25,940 nt of DNA, from positions 1-25,940 of the forward strand of contig CAZUHN010000072.1 of NCBI GenBank assembly GCA_964620535.1, read 5' to 3'. Of the stretch, positions 1-6,453 are shown in pieces. Every line of letters starts with the position of its first letter. Positions within the stretch are counted from its first letter, which is position 1. The notes under the pieces were generated by a model. It saw nothing but the letters and a program-made list of their open reading frames with translations, made no database searches and was not told the origin of the DNA. This DNA comes from CAZUHN01 sp964620535. Its GTDB lineage: Bacteria > UBA8248. The position numbers and the translations under genes are program-made.

Positions 1-59
1 GTTAGAGCGCCGGGTTGTGGCCCCGGAGGTCGGGGGTTCAAATCCCCTCACTCACCCCA
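1..59 (+). tRNA. tRNA-His (anticodon GTG), 5' end outside the window
   Basis: The visible part folds as the D-arm end, anticodon arm and T arm of a tRNA. The anticodon stem is 10-14/22-26 and the loop 15-21 places GTG at 17-19. The T stem is 32-36/44-48. The 3' acceptor strand is 49-55, followed by C at 56 and CCA at 57-59. A C discriminator before CCA is the hallmark of tRNA-His, where it pairs with the extra G at -1. About 18 nt of the 5' end are missing because the window starts inside the gene. It is the first tRNA of a His-Arg-Lys cluster. Confidence 0.93.
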
Positions 60-126
60 CAGGTTCCGTTTTTCCCGTGATCGGGCGGAGGATCGGATCG
101 GCCATGGATCGCCTCCGAACGTGTCG

Positions 127-203
127 GCGCCCGTAGCTCAACTGGATAGAGCGTCGGACTTCGGATCCGAAGGTTGTAGGTTCGACTCCTACCGGGCGTA
201 CCA
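127..203 (+). tRNA. tRNA-Arg (anticodon TCG), integration target
   Basis: A complete 77-nt tRNA with encoded CCA. The acceptor stem is 127-133/193-199 (one G-U pair). The seven-base anticodon loop CTTCGGA, closed by a 5-bp stem, gives anticodon TCG, which reads CGA. The T arm GGTTCGACTCC is typical. Its last 42 nt are repeated at 2191-2232 with two mismatches, so this gene was the attachment site of a genomic island whose insertion kept the tRNA intact. Confidence 0.96.
162..203 (+). repeat. Left attachment repeat (3' end of tRNA-Arg)
   Basis: These 42 nt, from the 3' side of the anticodon arm to the CCA, match 2191-2232 with 40 of 42 identical positions. Tyrosine integrases of islands and prophages commonly use the 3' end of a tRNA gene, from anticodon arm to CCA, as crossover region; the length and placement fit that pattern. 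Which repeat is attL or attR is convention here. Confidence 0.85.
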
Positions 204-205
204 AT

Positions 206-247
206 AAAAACAACGACTTGCAATGACTTGCGGGTCGTTGTTTTTTT
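206..247 (+). terminator. Rho-independent terminator after tRNA-Arg
   Basis: A 12-bp stem (206-217 with 234-245) encloses a 16-nt loop, and the 3' strand runs into an uninterrupted T tract ending at 247. It starts 3 nt after the CCA of tRNA-Arg. It lies on the island side of the attachment repeat, so the island seems to have brought the terminator that now ends the tRNA transcript and separates tRNA-Lys from its former operon. Confidence 0.75.
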
Positions 248-248
248 G

Positions 249-334
249 TCTACGCGAGTATCTACGCGAATCTTGTAATTGGAAATGTTGGTATTACTAG
301 GTCTGTTCCACAAACACTTTTTGTTTTACGCGAG
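249..334. repeat. Short direct repeats (TACGCGA boxes) beside the attachment site
   Basis: TCTACGCGA occurs at 249-257 and again at 261-269, exactly 12 nt apart, and TTTACGCGAG follows at 325-334. They lie immediately inside the left attachment repeat, where integrase arm-type sites or excisionase sites are found in tRNA-integrated elements. That assignment is a guess from position. The short 12-nt periodicity could also be chance. Confidence 0.35.
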
Positions 335-412
335 TTCTCTTTAGACCTTCTTGTGGGTATGGGAACAAGGGGAAAACATCGGAATGAGGTCTAGGGGTTG
401 GGTCTGAAATAA

Positions 413-660
413 ATGACAGAACCAGAGGAGAAGAAGTTATTGTGAACTAAATGGAGAAACCCATTTATTCGCAGTGGTTTTGGGGACTATTGAATATACA
501 AACGAGTCTAAATGGAAATCTTATGAATTAAGTGATGATGTTAATTTTGTGATATAAAAGACTTGAACATCCGGAACTACCGAGTCTGTTTCAAAACGAT
601 AATATTAAAGACAAGATAAAGACAGGAGTAGGAAGAGTCTATGATGGAACACGGGACTTG
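413..660 (+). pseudogene. Possible decayed small hypothetical gene
   Basis: An ATG at 413 opens with MTEPEEKK. Continuing in the next frame from about 438 gives a protein-like stretch (Y-C-E-L-N-G-E-T-H-L-F-A-V-V-L-G) that stops with TAA at 555-557. A further shift at 553 continues with Y-K-R-L-E-H-P-E-L-P and on through G-R-V-Y-D-G-T-R. Joining the three pieces would give about 80 residues of plausible composition, which suggests a gene broken by two frameshifts. I recognise no family. In AT-rich DNA such runs can arise by chance, so confidence is low. Confidence 0.25.
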
Positions 661-1039
661 TCACTTTCTTTTCTTCTATTGTGGGGTCATCCCTTTAAGT
701 CAGGTTTAGTATTGATTTTTTCTTTTTTTCCCCGAATGTTTAGGCACTGTCGGTGGTGACCACGCAACCCCGCCTTTCCCTTGGTTACAATCAATTTTGT
801 TTCCTTTCCTTAATCTCCACATAGTTCATATATGTCCTCTTCACCATCGTTTGGAACCATTCTGAAACAATTGATGGTCAGAAATAGGTTGGAAACCCTT
901 CCCTGTGGAGGCACGGACTTTCCGACATCCCTTCCGTCAGATAGTAGACAATTATGTCTCACGCTGGTGTAATTCCATCCTGGTTCCAATGTTCCTCTCA
1001 TCCTTCCTCAAACATCTTCGCAAAGAGGGTTTTGAAATA

Positions 1040-1553
1040 ATGAACAAATCCCTTCTCAAAAAACTTGGATTGGTTGTTGTGGTGGTCGCACTGGTTTTCA
1101 GTGTGTCTCAGGGTGCGTGGGGTGGGTTTCAAGAAGGATATGATGCGGTAAGACGGGGTGACTATGCGACTGCGTTGAAAGAATGGAAACCACTTGCAGA
1201 ACTAGGAGACGTAAACGCGCAGTTCAATCTGGGTGTGATGTATTACAACGGACAGGGTGTTCCAAAAGACTACAAAATTGCGGTTGAGTGGTTCCGCAAG
1301 AGTGCAGAACAAGGATACGCAAAAGCGCAGGGCAATGTGGGTTGGATGTATGCAAAAGGACTTGGTGTTCCAAAAGATTACAAACTTGCGGTCAAGTGGT
1401 ATCTCATATATGTGGTTCAATCTATCCGCAACAAATGGAAACAAAGGTGGACAAAAGAATAGGGATATTGTTGAGAAAAGAATGACCCCTTCCCAAATTG
1501 AAAAAGTACAAGACCTTGCAAGAGAATGGATGGAAAAATATAAGAAAAAGTGA
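1040..1553 (+). pseudogene. Sel1-repeat secreted protein, frameshifted
   Basis: From ATG 1040 (purine-rich GAGGG 10 nt upstream) the frame reads MNKSLLKK followed by a hydrophobic VVVVVALVFSVSQGAWG signal peptide. It continues with Sel1/TPR-like repeats of the form D-A-x-A-Q-x-x-L-G-x-M-Y-x-x-G-x-G-V-P-K-D-Y-x-x-A-V-x-W-(Y/F), and stops at 1462 (140 aa). Around 1405 the neighbouring frame takes over with YMWFNLSATNG and a tail containing MTPSQIEKVQDLAREWM, stopping at 1553. That tail is the usual C-terminus of bacterial Sel1 proteins, so the natural product was about 170 aa and one frameshift, perhaps from collapse between repeat units, broke it. Sel1 proteins are periplasmic or surface scaffolds for protein-protein contacts; no partner is evident. 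Confidence 0.75.
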
Positions 1554-1609
1554 TCAACTCTCCCCTATCCTTCCCTCAACATCCTCGCAAAAAAGGGGGT
1601 TTTGAAATA

Positions 1610-1942
1610 ATGAACAAATCCCTTCTCAAAAAATTTGGATTGGTTGTTGTGGTGGTCGCACTGGCTTTCAGTGTGTCACAAAGTGCGTGGGGTTGGTATC
1701 ATGAAGGATATGATGCGGTAGGATGGGGTGACTATGCGACTGCGTTGAAAGAATGGAAACCACTTGCAGAACAAGGAGACGCAGATGCACAGTACTTACT
1801 GGGTTTGATGTATCGCAACGGACTTGATGTCCCAGAAGATTATAAACTTGCGGTTGAGTGGTATCGAAAGAGTGCGGAACAAGGAATTAAACATGCACGG
1901 GATGCAGTAAGTCGTCTACAAGTAAAAGTATTAGAACAATGA
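1610..1942 (+). CDS. Sel1-repeat secreted protein, short paralogue
   Basis: 110 aa from ATG 1610, preceded by AAAAAGGGGG about 10 nt upstream. An N-terminal signal peptide (K-rich start, V/A-rich core to about residue 22, W-G-W after it) is followed by a YATALKEWKPLAEQGDADAQ repeat (about residues 42-61). A second Sel1 unit (YLLGLMYRNGLDVPEDYKLAVEWYRKSAEQG) follows, ending in a charged tail. It is a recent duplicate of the upstream frameshifted gene and lacks that gene's MTPSQI-type C-terminus, so it is shorter than a typical Sel1 protein. It is island cargo, probably exported to the periplasm. Sel1 repeats bind proteins; the function here is unknown. Confidence 0.75.
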   Translation: MNKSLLKKFGLVVVVVALAFSVSQSAWGWYHEGYDAVGWGDYATALKEWKPLAEQGDADAQYLLGLMYRNGLDVPEDYKLAVEWYRKSAEQGIKHARDAVSRLQVKVLEQ

Positions 1943-2190
1943 CAAGAAGGTAGTGTATAATTTGCATAAGAATGGGTAGGTTGCCCTTAATATATATCGT
2001 CAAAACGGCATTAAAATATCATTGCCATACACTGACCCGGTGGTGGGGGAAATGATAATGAAAAAAGTCGGTAAATCACGGTTGAAGAAAGATGATTTAT
2101 AATTTGGACATTTTGATGATCGATCTTAATGTTACAAGTTAAGTAATAACAAAATGTTACGGTGAATAGATGTCCTCAGTAATCGCACTA
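1943..2190. other. AT-rich island end without a clear gene
   Basis: This stretch holds poly-A/T runs and one 16-codon frame from ATG 2052 (MIMKKVGKSRLKKDDL) after GGGGGAAA. That frame is too short to support as a gene. Nothing resembling an integrase, toxin-antitoxin pair or RNA gene is visible. It ends at the duplicated tRNA-Arg 3' end. Confidence 0.4.
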
Positions 2191-2232
2191 CGGATCCGAA
2201 GGTTTCAGGTTCGACTCCTACCGGGCGTACCA
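2191..2232 (+). repeat. Right attachment repeat (tRNA-Arg 3' remnant)
   Basis: A copy of the last 42 nt of tRNA-Arg (162-203), with GT changed to TC in the variable region and otherwise identical through the CCA. No 5' half of a tRNA precedes it, so it is not a functional tRNA. It marks the right boundary of the integrated island; GC-rich host sequence and tRNA-Lys follow. Confidence 0.85.
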
Positions 2233-2325
2233 GAAATCGAAGGGTCGGGCGGCGGGCAATATCACCTCTCCTCTCTTGTTCGTAGCTGTTTCGCCGCCGT
2301 ACGAAATAGATGCGGATTTCACCGC

Positions 2326-2402
2326 GGGTCGCTAGCTCAACTAGGCAGAGCAACGGACTCTTAATCCGTGGGTTCGGGGTTCGATTCCCCGGCGGCCTAC
2401 CA
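2326..2402 (+). tRNA. tRNA-Lys (anticodon CTT)
   Basis: A complete 77-nt tRNA with encoded CCA. The acceptor stem GGGTCGC (2326-2332) pairs with GCGGCCT (2392-2398) with two G-U pairs. The loop CTCTTAA closed by ACGGA/TCCGT gives anticodon CTT (codon AAG). The T arm GGGGTTCGATTCCCC is perfect. It probably belonged to one His-Arg-Lys transcript before the island inserted 93 nt upstream. Confidence 0.95.
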
Positions 2403-2409
2403 GAAAATC

Positions 2410-2446
2410 AAGGAGTTTCGGGAGAGATTCCGCAACCCCTTTATTC
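2410..2446 (+). terminator. Weak terminator-like hairpin after tRNA-Lys
   Basis: AGGAGTTTCGG (2411-2421) pairs with CCGCAACCCCT (2430-2440) at 9 of 11 positions around an 8-nt loop, followed by a T-rich TTATTCC. It lies 8 nt after the tRNA, where a terminator is expected. The two mismatches and the short T run make it weak. Confidence 0.4.
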
Positions 2447-2653
2447 CGTGTAAGCACTATGTAAGTACGTGGATGAATTTCGCACCCTTTCTTAGGGGTA
2501 CGCAAAACTCTGCGAAGTTCTGTGGTTGCATTTGAACCGCAGAAAGGAAAAAAAGGAAGAGTCTGTTTTGTAAGTTCTCGCCCTACTATCTTTTAATTTC
2601 CGATCTTCGAAATATTGGAACGCCCCGAGAGAAAAGCCTGAGCGGATTTTTCA

Positions 2654-2832
2654 ATGGACACACGCACACCCTCACAACGAATCGAACGAATGAGCCGCAT
2701 CTGGGCAAGGACACCAAGCCCGAAATGAAGGTTCGGAAACTCGTCCGCGCGATGGGGTATCGGTATCGGTTACATCGAAAAGGTGGGGAGGTCGTCCTCG
2801 AAATGCTCCGAAAAAGCGGCCCGCCCGTATAA
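2654..2832 (+). pseudogene. vsr: vsr fragment (very short patch repair endonuclease), frameshifted and truncated
   Basis: ATG 2654 reads MDTRTPSQRIERMSRI. A one-base shift near 2703 continues with G-K-D-T-K-P-E then M-K-V-R-K-L-V-R-A-M-G-Y-R-Y-R-L-H-R-K. This is the N-terminal third of Vsr endonucleases, whose typical start is M-D-x-(R/L)-(S/T)-x-x-x-R-S-x-x-M-S-x-I-x-x-K-(D/N)-T-x-P-E. The expected L-P-G-K-P-D catalytic continuation is absent and the frame ends at TAA 2830-2832, so only a dead remnant is left. Vsr nicks T:G mismatches and normally accompanies a Dcm-type methyltransferase; no such gene is visible. It is a likely scar of a lost restriction-modification island beside the tRNA hotspot. 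Confidence 0.7.
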
Positions 2833-2857
2833 AAAGAGCCGCGCCCCTTCTCCTCTA

Positions 2858-4027
2858 CTACTGGATTTTTTCGGCGAACTCGGCGATCCGCCCCGCCCCC
2901 TCCGCCACCACCTCGGGCGGGTGGCTGTAGGAGATGCGCACGAACTCGTCCGAGAGGTAGGCGCCCCAGGCGTCACCGGGCACCACCGCCACCCCCTTTT
3001 CCTCCAACAGCCGGTCCGCGAAATCTTTCGAGGTTAGCCCCAGCCCCGACACGTTCGGGTAGGCGTAGAAGGTTCCCCGGGGCATGGTGCAGCGGATTCC
3101 GGGGGCCGATTGAAGGGCCTTCACCAGGACCTCCCGCGACTCCTCGAGCGTTTTGACGAACCCTTCGACCTCATCGGGCGGCCCTTCGAGGGCAGCGATG
3201 CCGGCCCACTGGCTGATGAGGTTCACGCCCGAGACGATGTTCCGGTGCACCTTGAGCGCCCTTTCGATGAGATCGGGAGGACCTGACAGGTAGCCGAGGC
3301 GCCAGCCCGTCATGGCGTAGGTCTTCGAGAAGGCATGGGCGGAGGCCGTCCGCTCGCGCATCCCCTCCAGGGAGGCGATGGAGAGGTGTTTCGCGCCGTC
3401 GTAGACGAACCGCTCGTAGGGTTCGTCCGCGATGACCCAGATGTCCTTCTCCCGGGCGACCGAGGCGATCTCTTCCAGGGCCTCCCGGTCCAGGACGGCT
3501 CCGCTCGGGCTGTGCGGGGCGTTAACCCAAAGAGCCCGGGTGCGGGGGGTTATCCGCTCGAAGATCCCTTCGCGCGTCGGGCGGAAGCCGTCCTCCTCCC
3601 GCCAGGGGACGCGAACGGGCTTCGCCTCGCAGATGTGGGCCATCGGGGCGTAGATGTCGTGGCAGGGGTCCGGGATGAGCACCTCGTCGCCCGGGCGCAG
3701 GATGCTCGCCATGGCGCAGTAGAGGGCCTCGGTGGCACCCACCGTCACCAGCACCTCGGCGTCGGGGTCGGCCTCGATCCCGTTGTAGCTCTTCAGCTTG
3801 CCCGCGATGGCGCGGCGCAGCTCGGGAATTCCCTGCAGGGGCGGGTAGTGGGTCATCCCCTCGTCCATGGCGGTCTTTGCCGCATCGCGGATGTGGGCCG
3901 GGGTAGCGAAGTGGGGGCCGCGCAGATCGCCGATGGCGAGGTCGATTCCGTCCGGGCGCGAATGGGCCGCCTCCGAATACCGGCGGATGGTGGTGAGTTG
4001 GATCTTGTCGATACGGGAGTTGAACAT
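2858..4027 (-). CDS. Class I/II pyridoxal-phosphate aminotransferase
   Basis: 389 aa if started at ATG 4027, which has GGAAGAG 6 nt upstream and begins M-F-N-S-R-I like many aspartate-type aminotransferases. An in-frame ATG at 4057 has no ribosome binding site. Visible fold-I features are the PLP-phosphate region VGATEALY (97-104), the D-E-P-Y motif with Asp201, the Schiff-base Lys235 in A-F-S-K-T-Y-A-M-T-G-W-R-L-G-Y and the substrate-carboxylate Arg364 in F-V-R-I-S-Y. The usual N-P-(S/T)-G asparagine is Ser173 here (H-S-P-S-G), an unusual change next to the cofactor. It is the last gene of a hydantoinase-SDR-aminotransferase operon, 34 nt after the SDR. The substrate cannot be read from sequence; an amino acid released by ring-opening chemistry is plausible. 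Confidence 0.9.
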   Translation of the reverse strand: MFNSRIDKIQLTTIRRYSEAAHSRPDGIDLAIGDLRGPHFATPAHIRDAAKTAMDEGMTHYPPLQGIPELRRAIAGKLKSYNGIEADPDAEVLVTVGATEALYCAMASILRPGDEVLIPDPCHDIYAPMAHICEAKPVRVPWREEDGFRPTREGIFERITPRTRALWVNAPHSPSGAVLDREALEEIASVAREKDIWVIADEPYERFVYDGAKHLSIASLEGMRERTASAHAFSKTYAMTGWRLGYLSGPPDLIERALKVHRNIVSGVNLISQWAGIAALEGPPDEVEGFVKTLEESREVLVKALQSAPGIRCTMPRGTFYAYPNVSGLGLTSKDFADRLLEEKGVAVVPGDAWGAYLSDEFVRISYSHPPEVVAEGAGRIAEFAEKIQ

Positions 4028-4061
4028 GGGACTCTTCCATGGATTGCCGATTTTCATTGTT

Positions 4062-4850
4062 TTAGATGCAGCGGGTCTGACCTCCGTCCACGTCGATCAT
4101 CGTCCCGGTGATGAAGCCCGCCCGCTCGGAGGCCAGGAAGGCCACCGCCGCCGCGACCTCCTCCACCTCTCCGAACCGCTTCAGGAGAATCTTCTCCGAG
4201 AGGATTTTCTTCGCCTCTTTTTCCGAAATATTCAGTTCCTCGGATTTTCTCCGCGTCAGGTTCACCATACGCTCGGTCTCGATGGGGCCCGGGTTCACCG
4301 CGTTCACCAGCACGTTCGCGGGCGCGCCAGCCTCGGCGAGCGCCTTGGTGAAGTTCAGGAGACCGGCGTTCATCACCCCGGCCGTGATGGCGTAGGCGTG
4401 GGGCTGCCTGCCGTGGGTTCCCACCAGGTTGATGATCCGGCCCCACCTCCTTTCCATCATCCCGGGCATCACCTCCCGCGCGCATCGCGTCTGGGCGAGA
4501 AGCTTGTACTCGACCGCCTCGCGCCAGGCGTCGTCCGTGAGCGCCTCGAAGGGGGTGGCGGGCGGGCCGGGAGAGTTGTTGACCAGGATGTCGATCCGCC
4601 CGAACCGCTTCGTCGACTCGGATACGAGCCGCTGGACATCGCCCAGATCGGTGCAGTTGGCGGCGATGCGGGCGACCTCCGCCCCCGTCGCCTCGCGGAT
4701 GGCGGCGGCGGCGGCGGCGAGACCCTCCTCGCTCCTTGAGGAGATCACCACTTCGGCCCCTTCGGCGGCCAGCTCTTGGGCGGCGGCCCTCCCGAGCCCG
4801 CGGCTCGCCGCGGTGACCAGGGCCACTTTCCCCCGGAGTCCCATATCCAT
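4062..4850 (-). CDS. SDR-family oxidoreductase with atypical active site
   Basis: 262 aa; ATG 4850 has AAGGAG about 9 nt upstream. The Rossmann start T-A-A-S-R-G-L-G (13-20) binds NAD(P), N-N-S-P-G (91-95) replaces N-N-A-G, and N-P-G-P-I-E-T (186-192) and the C-terminal G-x-x-I-D-V-D-G-G (249-257) are typical of FabG-like SDRs. The catalytic region is odd. Where S...Y-x-x-x-K is expected it reads V-G-T-H-G...Y153-A-I-T-A157, with no lysine and no clear serine. Some SDR subgroups lack the canonical tetrad, so it may act on an unusual substrate or be non-catalytic. It starts 14 nt after the hydantoinase gene and is translated in the same operon. Confidence 0.88.
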   Translation of the reverse strand: MDMGLRGKVALVTAASRGLGRAAAQELAAEGAEVVISSRSEEGLAAAAAAIREATGAEVARIAANCTDLGDVQRLVSESTKRFGRIDILVNNSPGPPATPFEALTDDAWREAVEYKLLAQTRCAREVMPGMMERRWGRIINLVGTHGRQPHAYAITAGVMNAGLLNFTKALAEAGAPANVLVNAVNPGPIETERMVNLTRRKSEELNISEKEAKKILSEKILLKRFGEVEEVAAAVAFLASERAGFITGTMIDVDGGQTRCI

Positions 4851-4864
4851 TCGGCATCGCTCCT

Positions 4865-6247
4865 TTATCGGGGCGGTTCGAAGGGGCCGGCCGGGAGGAA
4901 TTCCCCAAAACCCTTTTTCCCGGTGAAGCGGCCCTCGCGGGCGATGACCTCGCCCCGCAGGAGGGTGATCACGGGGAGTCCCTTCACCGCCATATCCTCG
5001 TAAGGTGACCAATCTACCATATGGAGCGCCTCCGCGGTGAGGCGGCCCTCGGCCTCCGGGTCGATCACCACGATGTCGGCGTCGCTTCCCGGCGCGAGCG
5101 TGCCTTTCCGGGGATGGAGCCCGAAGAGCTTGGCGGGGTTGGTAGAGGTCACCTCGACGAAGCGGTTTTCGCTGATCCGGCCAGAGACCACCCCGGCGGT
5201 GTACACCACCGCGAGGCGCGTCTCGACGCCCGGTAGCCCCTTGGGAACCTCGCTGTAGGAAGCGCGCGCCTTCTGCGCGGAATCGAACGCACAGTGATCG
5301 GTCGAGATGACGGATACCGTTCCGTCCGCCACGGCCGCCCAGAGCGCCTCGGCGTCCGGTTCGTTCCTGAGGGGCGGGCTGCAGACGAAGTTCAGACCAT
5401 CCGGCCGCTCGAAGATCCGGTCGTCGAGCGCCAGGTATTGGCACTGGGTCTCGCCGTAGAAGGGATGGCCCAGCTGCCGGGCGGCCCGGAGGACCTCGAC
5501 GCTCTCCATGTTGGTGATGTGCCGTACGAGCAGGCCGGCGCCCGCCGAACCGGCGAGGAACATCGCCCGGTTCACCGCCTCCGCCTCGCTGAAATTGGGA
5601 TGGCAGCGCGGCCAGTACTTCGCCTCCCGCTTTCCCTCGGAAAGATGCTTTGCCTCGTAATACTCGCCGACCGCGGCGTTCTCAGCATGGACCCCGAGGA
5701 GGCGGCCGGTCTCTTTCGACGCCAGGAGTATCCGGTAGAGAGCGGCGTCGTCGACGAGGATGCCGCGCTTCCGGTAAGTCATGTAGGCCTTGAAGGCCGC
5801 GATCCCCTCGTCGGCGAGCGGGCCCATCGCGCCGAGGTGGGCCGGGTCGGCCTTCGGGATCGAGGCGGTGAGGGCGTAGTCCACGGCCGCGCTTCCGTCC
5901 ATCTGTGTCCGCCGGGCCCGGACGGCCTCCGGGGGGGTGCCCCTCGGGTCGAGCGCGAAATCGATGATGGTGGTGGTCCCGCCGAGAGCGGCCGCCACCG
6001 TCCCGGTGTAGTGGTCGTCCCGGGTGAGGTCGTTCAGGAATGGCCACCGGATGTGGACGTGGGAGTCCACGAGCCCGGGCATGACGAGCTTGCCCGCCGC
6101 GTCGATGGTCTCTCCCGCCGGGGAAAAATTACCCGGCAGGCCGAGGGCCTGGATCCGCCCGTCTTTTACGGCAATATCCGCTTGGCGTGTCTCATCCGCC
6201 AGGACCACCCTGCCTCCAGCGACGACGATGTCCGGCGCTCCGCCCAT
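4865..6247 (-). CDS. D-hydantoinase/dihydropyrimidinase-type cyclic amidohydrolase
   Basis: 460 aa from ATG 6247, with GGGGAG 7-12 nt upstream; an upstream extension to 6340 is Arg-rich and lacks family similarity. All metal ligands of the binuclear amidohydrolase site are present: D-S-H63-V-H65, the carboxylated Lys153 in A-F-K-A-Y, His187 in V-H-A-E-N, His243 in R-H-I-T-N and Asp317 in S-T-D-H. Tyr155 matches the oxyanion tyrosine of hydantoinases. Length and motif order fit dihydropyrimidinases, which open dihydropyrimidine or hydantoin rings to N-carbamoyl amino acids. It is the first gene of the operon with the SDR and aminotransferase. Allantoinase or another cyclic-imide hydrolase is possible. 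No carbamoylase gene is adjacent. Confidence 0.9.
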   Translation of the reverse strand: MGGAPDIVVAGGRVVLADETRQADIAVKDGRIQALGLPGNFSPAGETIDAAGKLVMPGLVDSHVHIRWPFLNDLTRDDHYTGTVAAALGGTTTIIDFALDPRGTPPEAVRARRTQMDGSAAVDYALTASIPKADPAHLGAMGPLADEGIAAFKAYMTYRKRGILVDDAALYRILLASKETGRLLGVHAENAAVGEYYEAKHLSEGKREAKYWPRCHPNFSEAEAVNRAMFLAGSAGAGLLVRHITNMESVEVLRAARQLGHPFYGETQCQYLALDDRIFERPDGLNFVCSPPLRNEPDAEALWAAVADGTVSVISTDHCAFDSAQKARASYSEVPKGLPGVETRLAVVYTAGVVSGRISENRFVEVTSTNPAKLFGLHPRKGTLAPGSDADIVVIDPEAEGRLTAEALHMVDWSPYEDMAVKGLPVITLLRGEVIAREGRFTGKKGFGEFLPAGPFEPPR

Positions 6248-6453
6248 CCGTGCGCTCCCCGGTGAAACGGAGGATTTCCTCTCTTCGAAAGGATTGGAAA
6301 ATCGACCCCGTAACCTAAGGCGGAGACGGGAAGGCGTCAATCCGGGCCGGCGCGGAAATTGCGGCGCAGGTCCTCTTGGGGTAGGTTCAAACCACCCGGG
6401 CGTTTATCCTGTCAAAGTTCCCGGCAATCGGACAGGCGATTGGAGGTGCATTC

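Larger units (their letters stand above)
1003..1942 (+). repeat. Two-copy tandem duplication, about 570-bp period
   Basis: The sequence from about 1003, including the leader, ribosome binding region and first ~60 codons, recurs at a constant offset of 570 nt (start codons 1040 and 1610). The leader and first ~25 codons are nearly identical and similarity fades through the Sel1 repeats. A gene duplication followed by divergence and frameshift of the first copy explains it. Confidence 0.8.
204..2232. mobile_element. AT-rich genomic island in tRNA-Arg (integrase-less remnant)
   Basis: About 2 kb of visibly AT-rich DNA lie between the intact tRNA-Arg and a duplicated 42-nt tRNA-Arg 3' end, in an otherwise strongly GC-rich chromosome. 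The content is a terminator, short TACGCGA direct repeats, decayed coding sequence and two tandem Sel1-repeat genes. No tyrosine or serine integrase is readable on either strand, so the element is probably a deletion remnant or a non-autonomous island mobilised in trans. The boundaries follow from the repeats; the mechanism is inferred from how tRNA-targeting islands behave. Confidence 0.8.

Noticed and set aside
810..1001. 63-codon minus-strand frame upstream of the first Sel1 gene
   Set aside because: No motif, and it overlaps the leader shared with the Sel1 duplication.
2052..2102. 16-codon Lys-rich frame near the right end of the island
   Set aside because: Too short, and the Lys-rich look is expected in AT-rich DNA.
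2191..2232. Second tRNA-Arg gene
   Set aside because: Only the 3' part is present; the 5' acceptor, D arm and half of the anticodon arm are missing, so it is an attachment-site remnant.
3335..4111. Long plus-strand open frame opposite the aminotransferase gene
   Set aside because: It is an antisense shadow created by GC-rich codons; composition is Arg/Gly-rich with no family pattern, while the minus-strand frame has full aminotransferase motifs.
4850..5444. N-terminal extension of the SDR frame into the hydantoinase gene
   Set aside because: The extension lies inside the coding region of the hydantoinase in another frame and lacks a family match; ATG 4850 has a good ribosome binding site.
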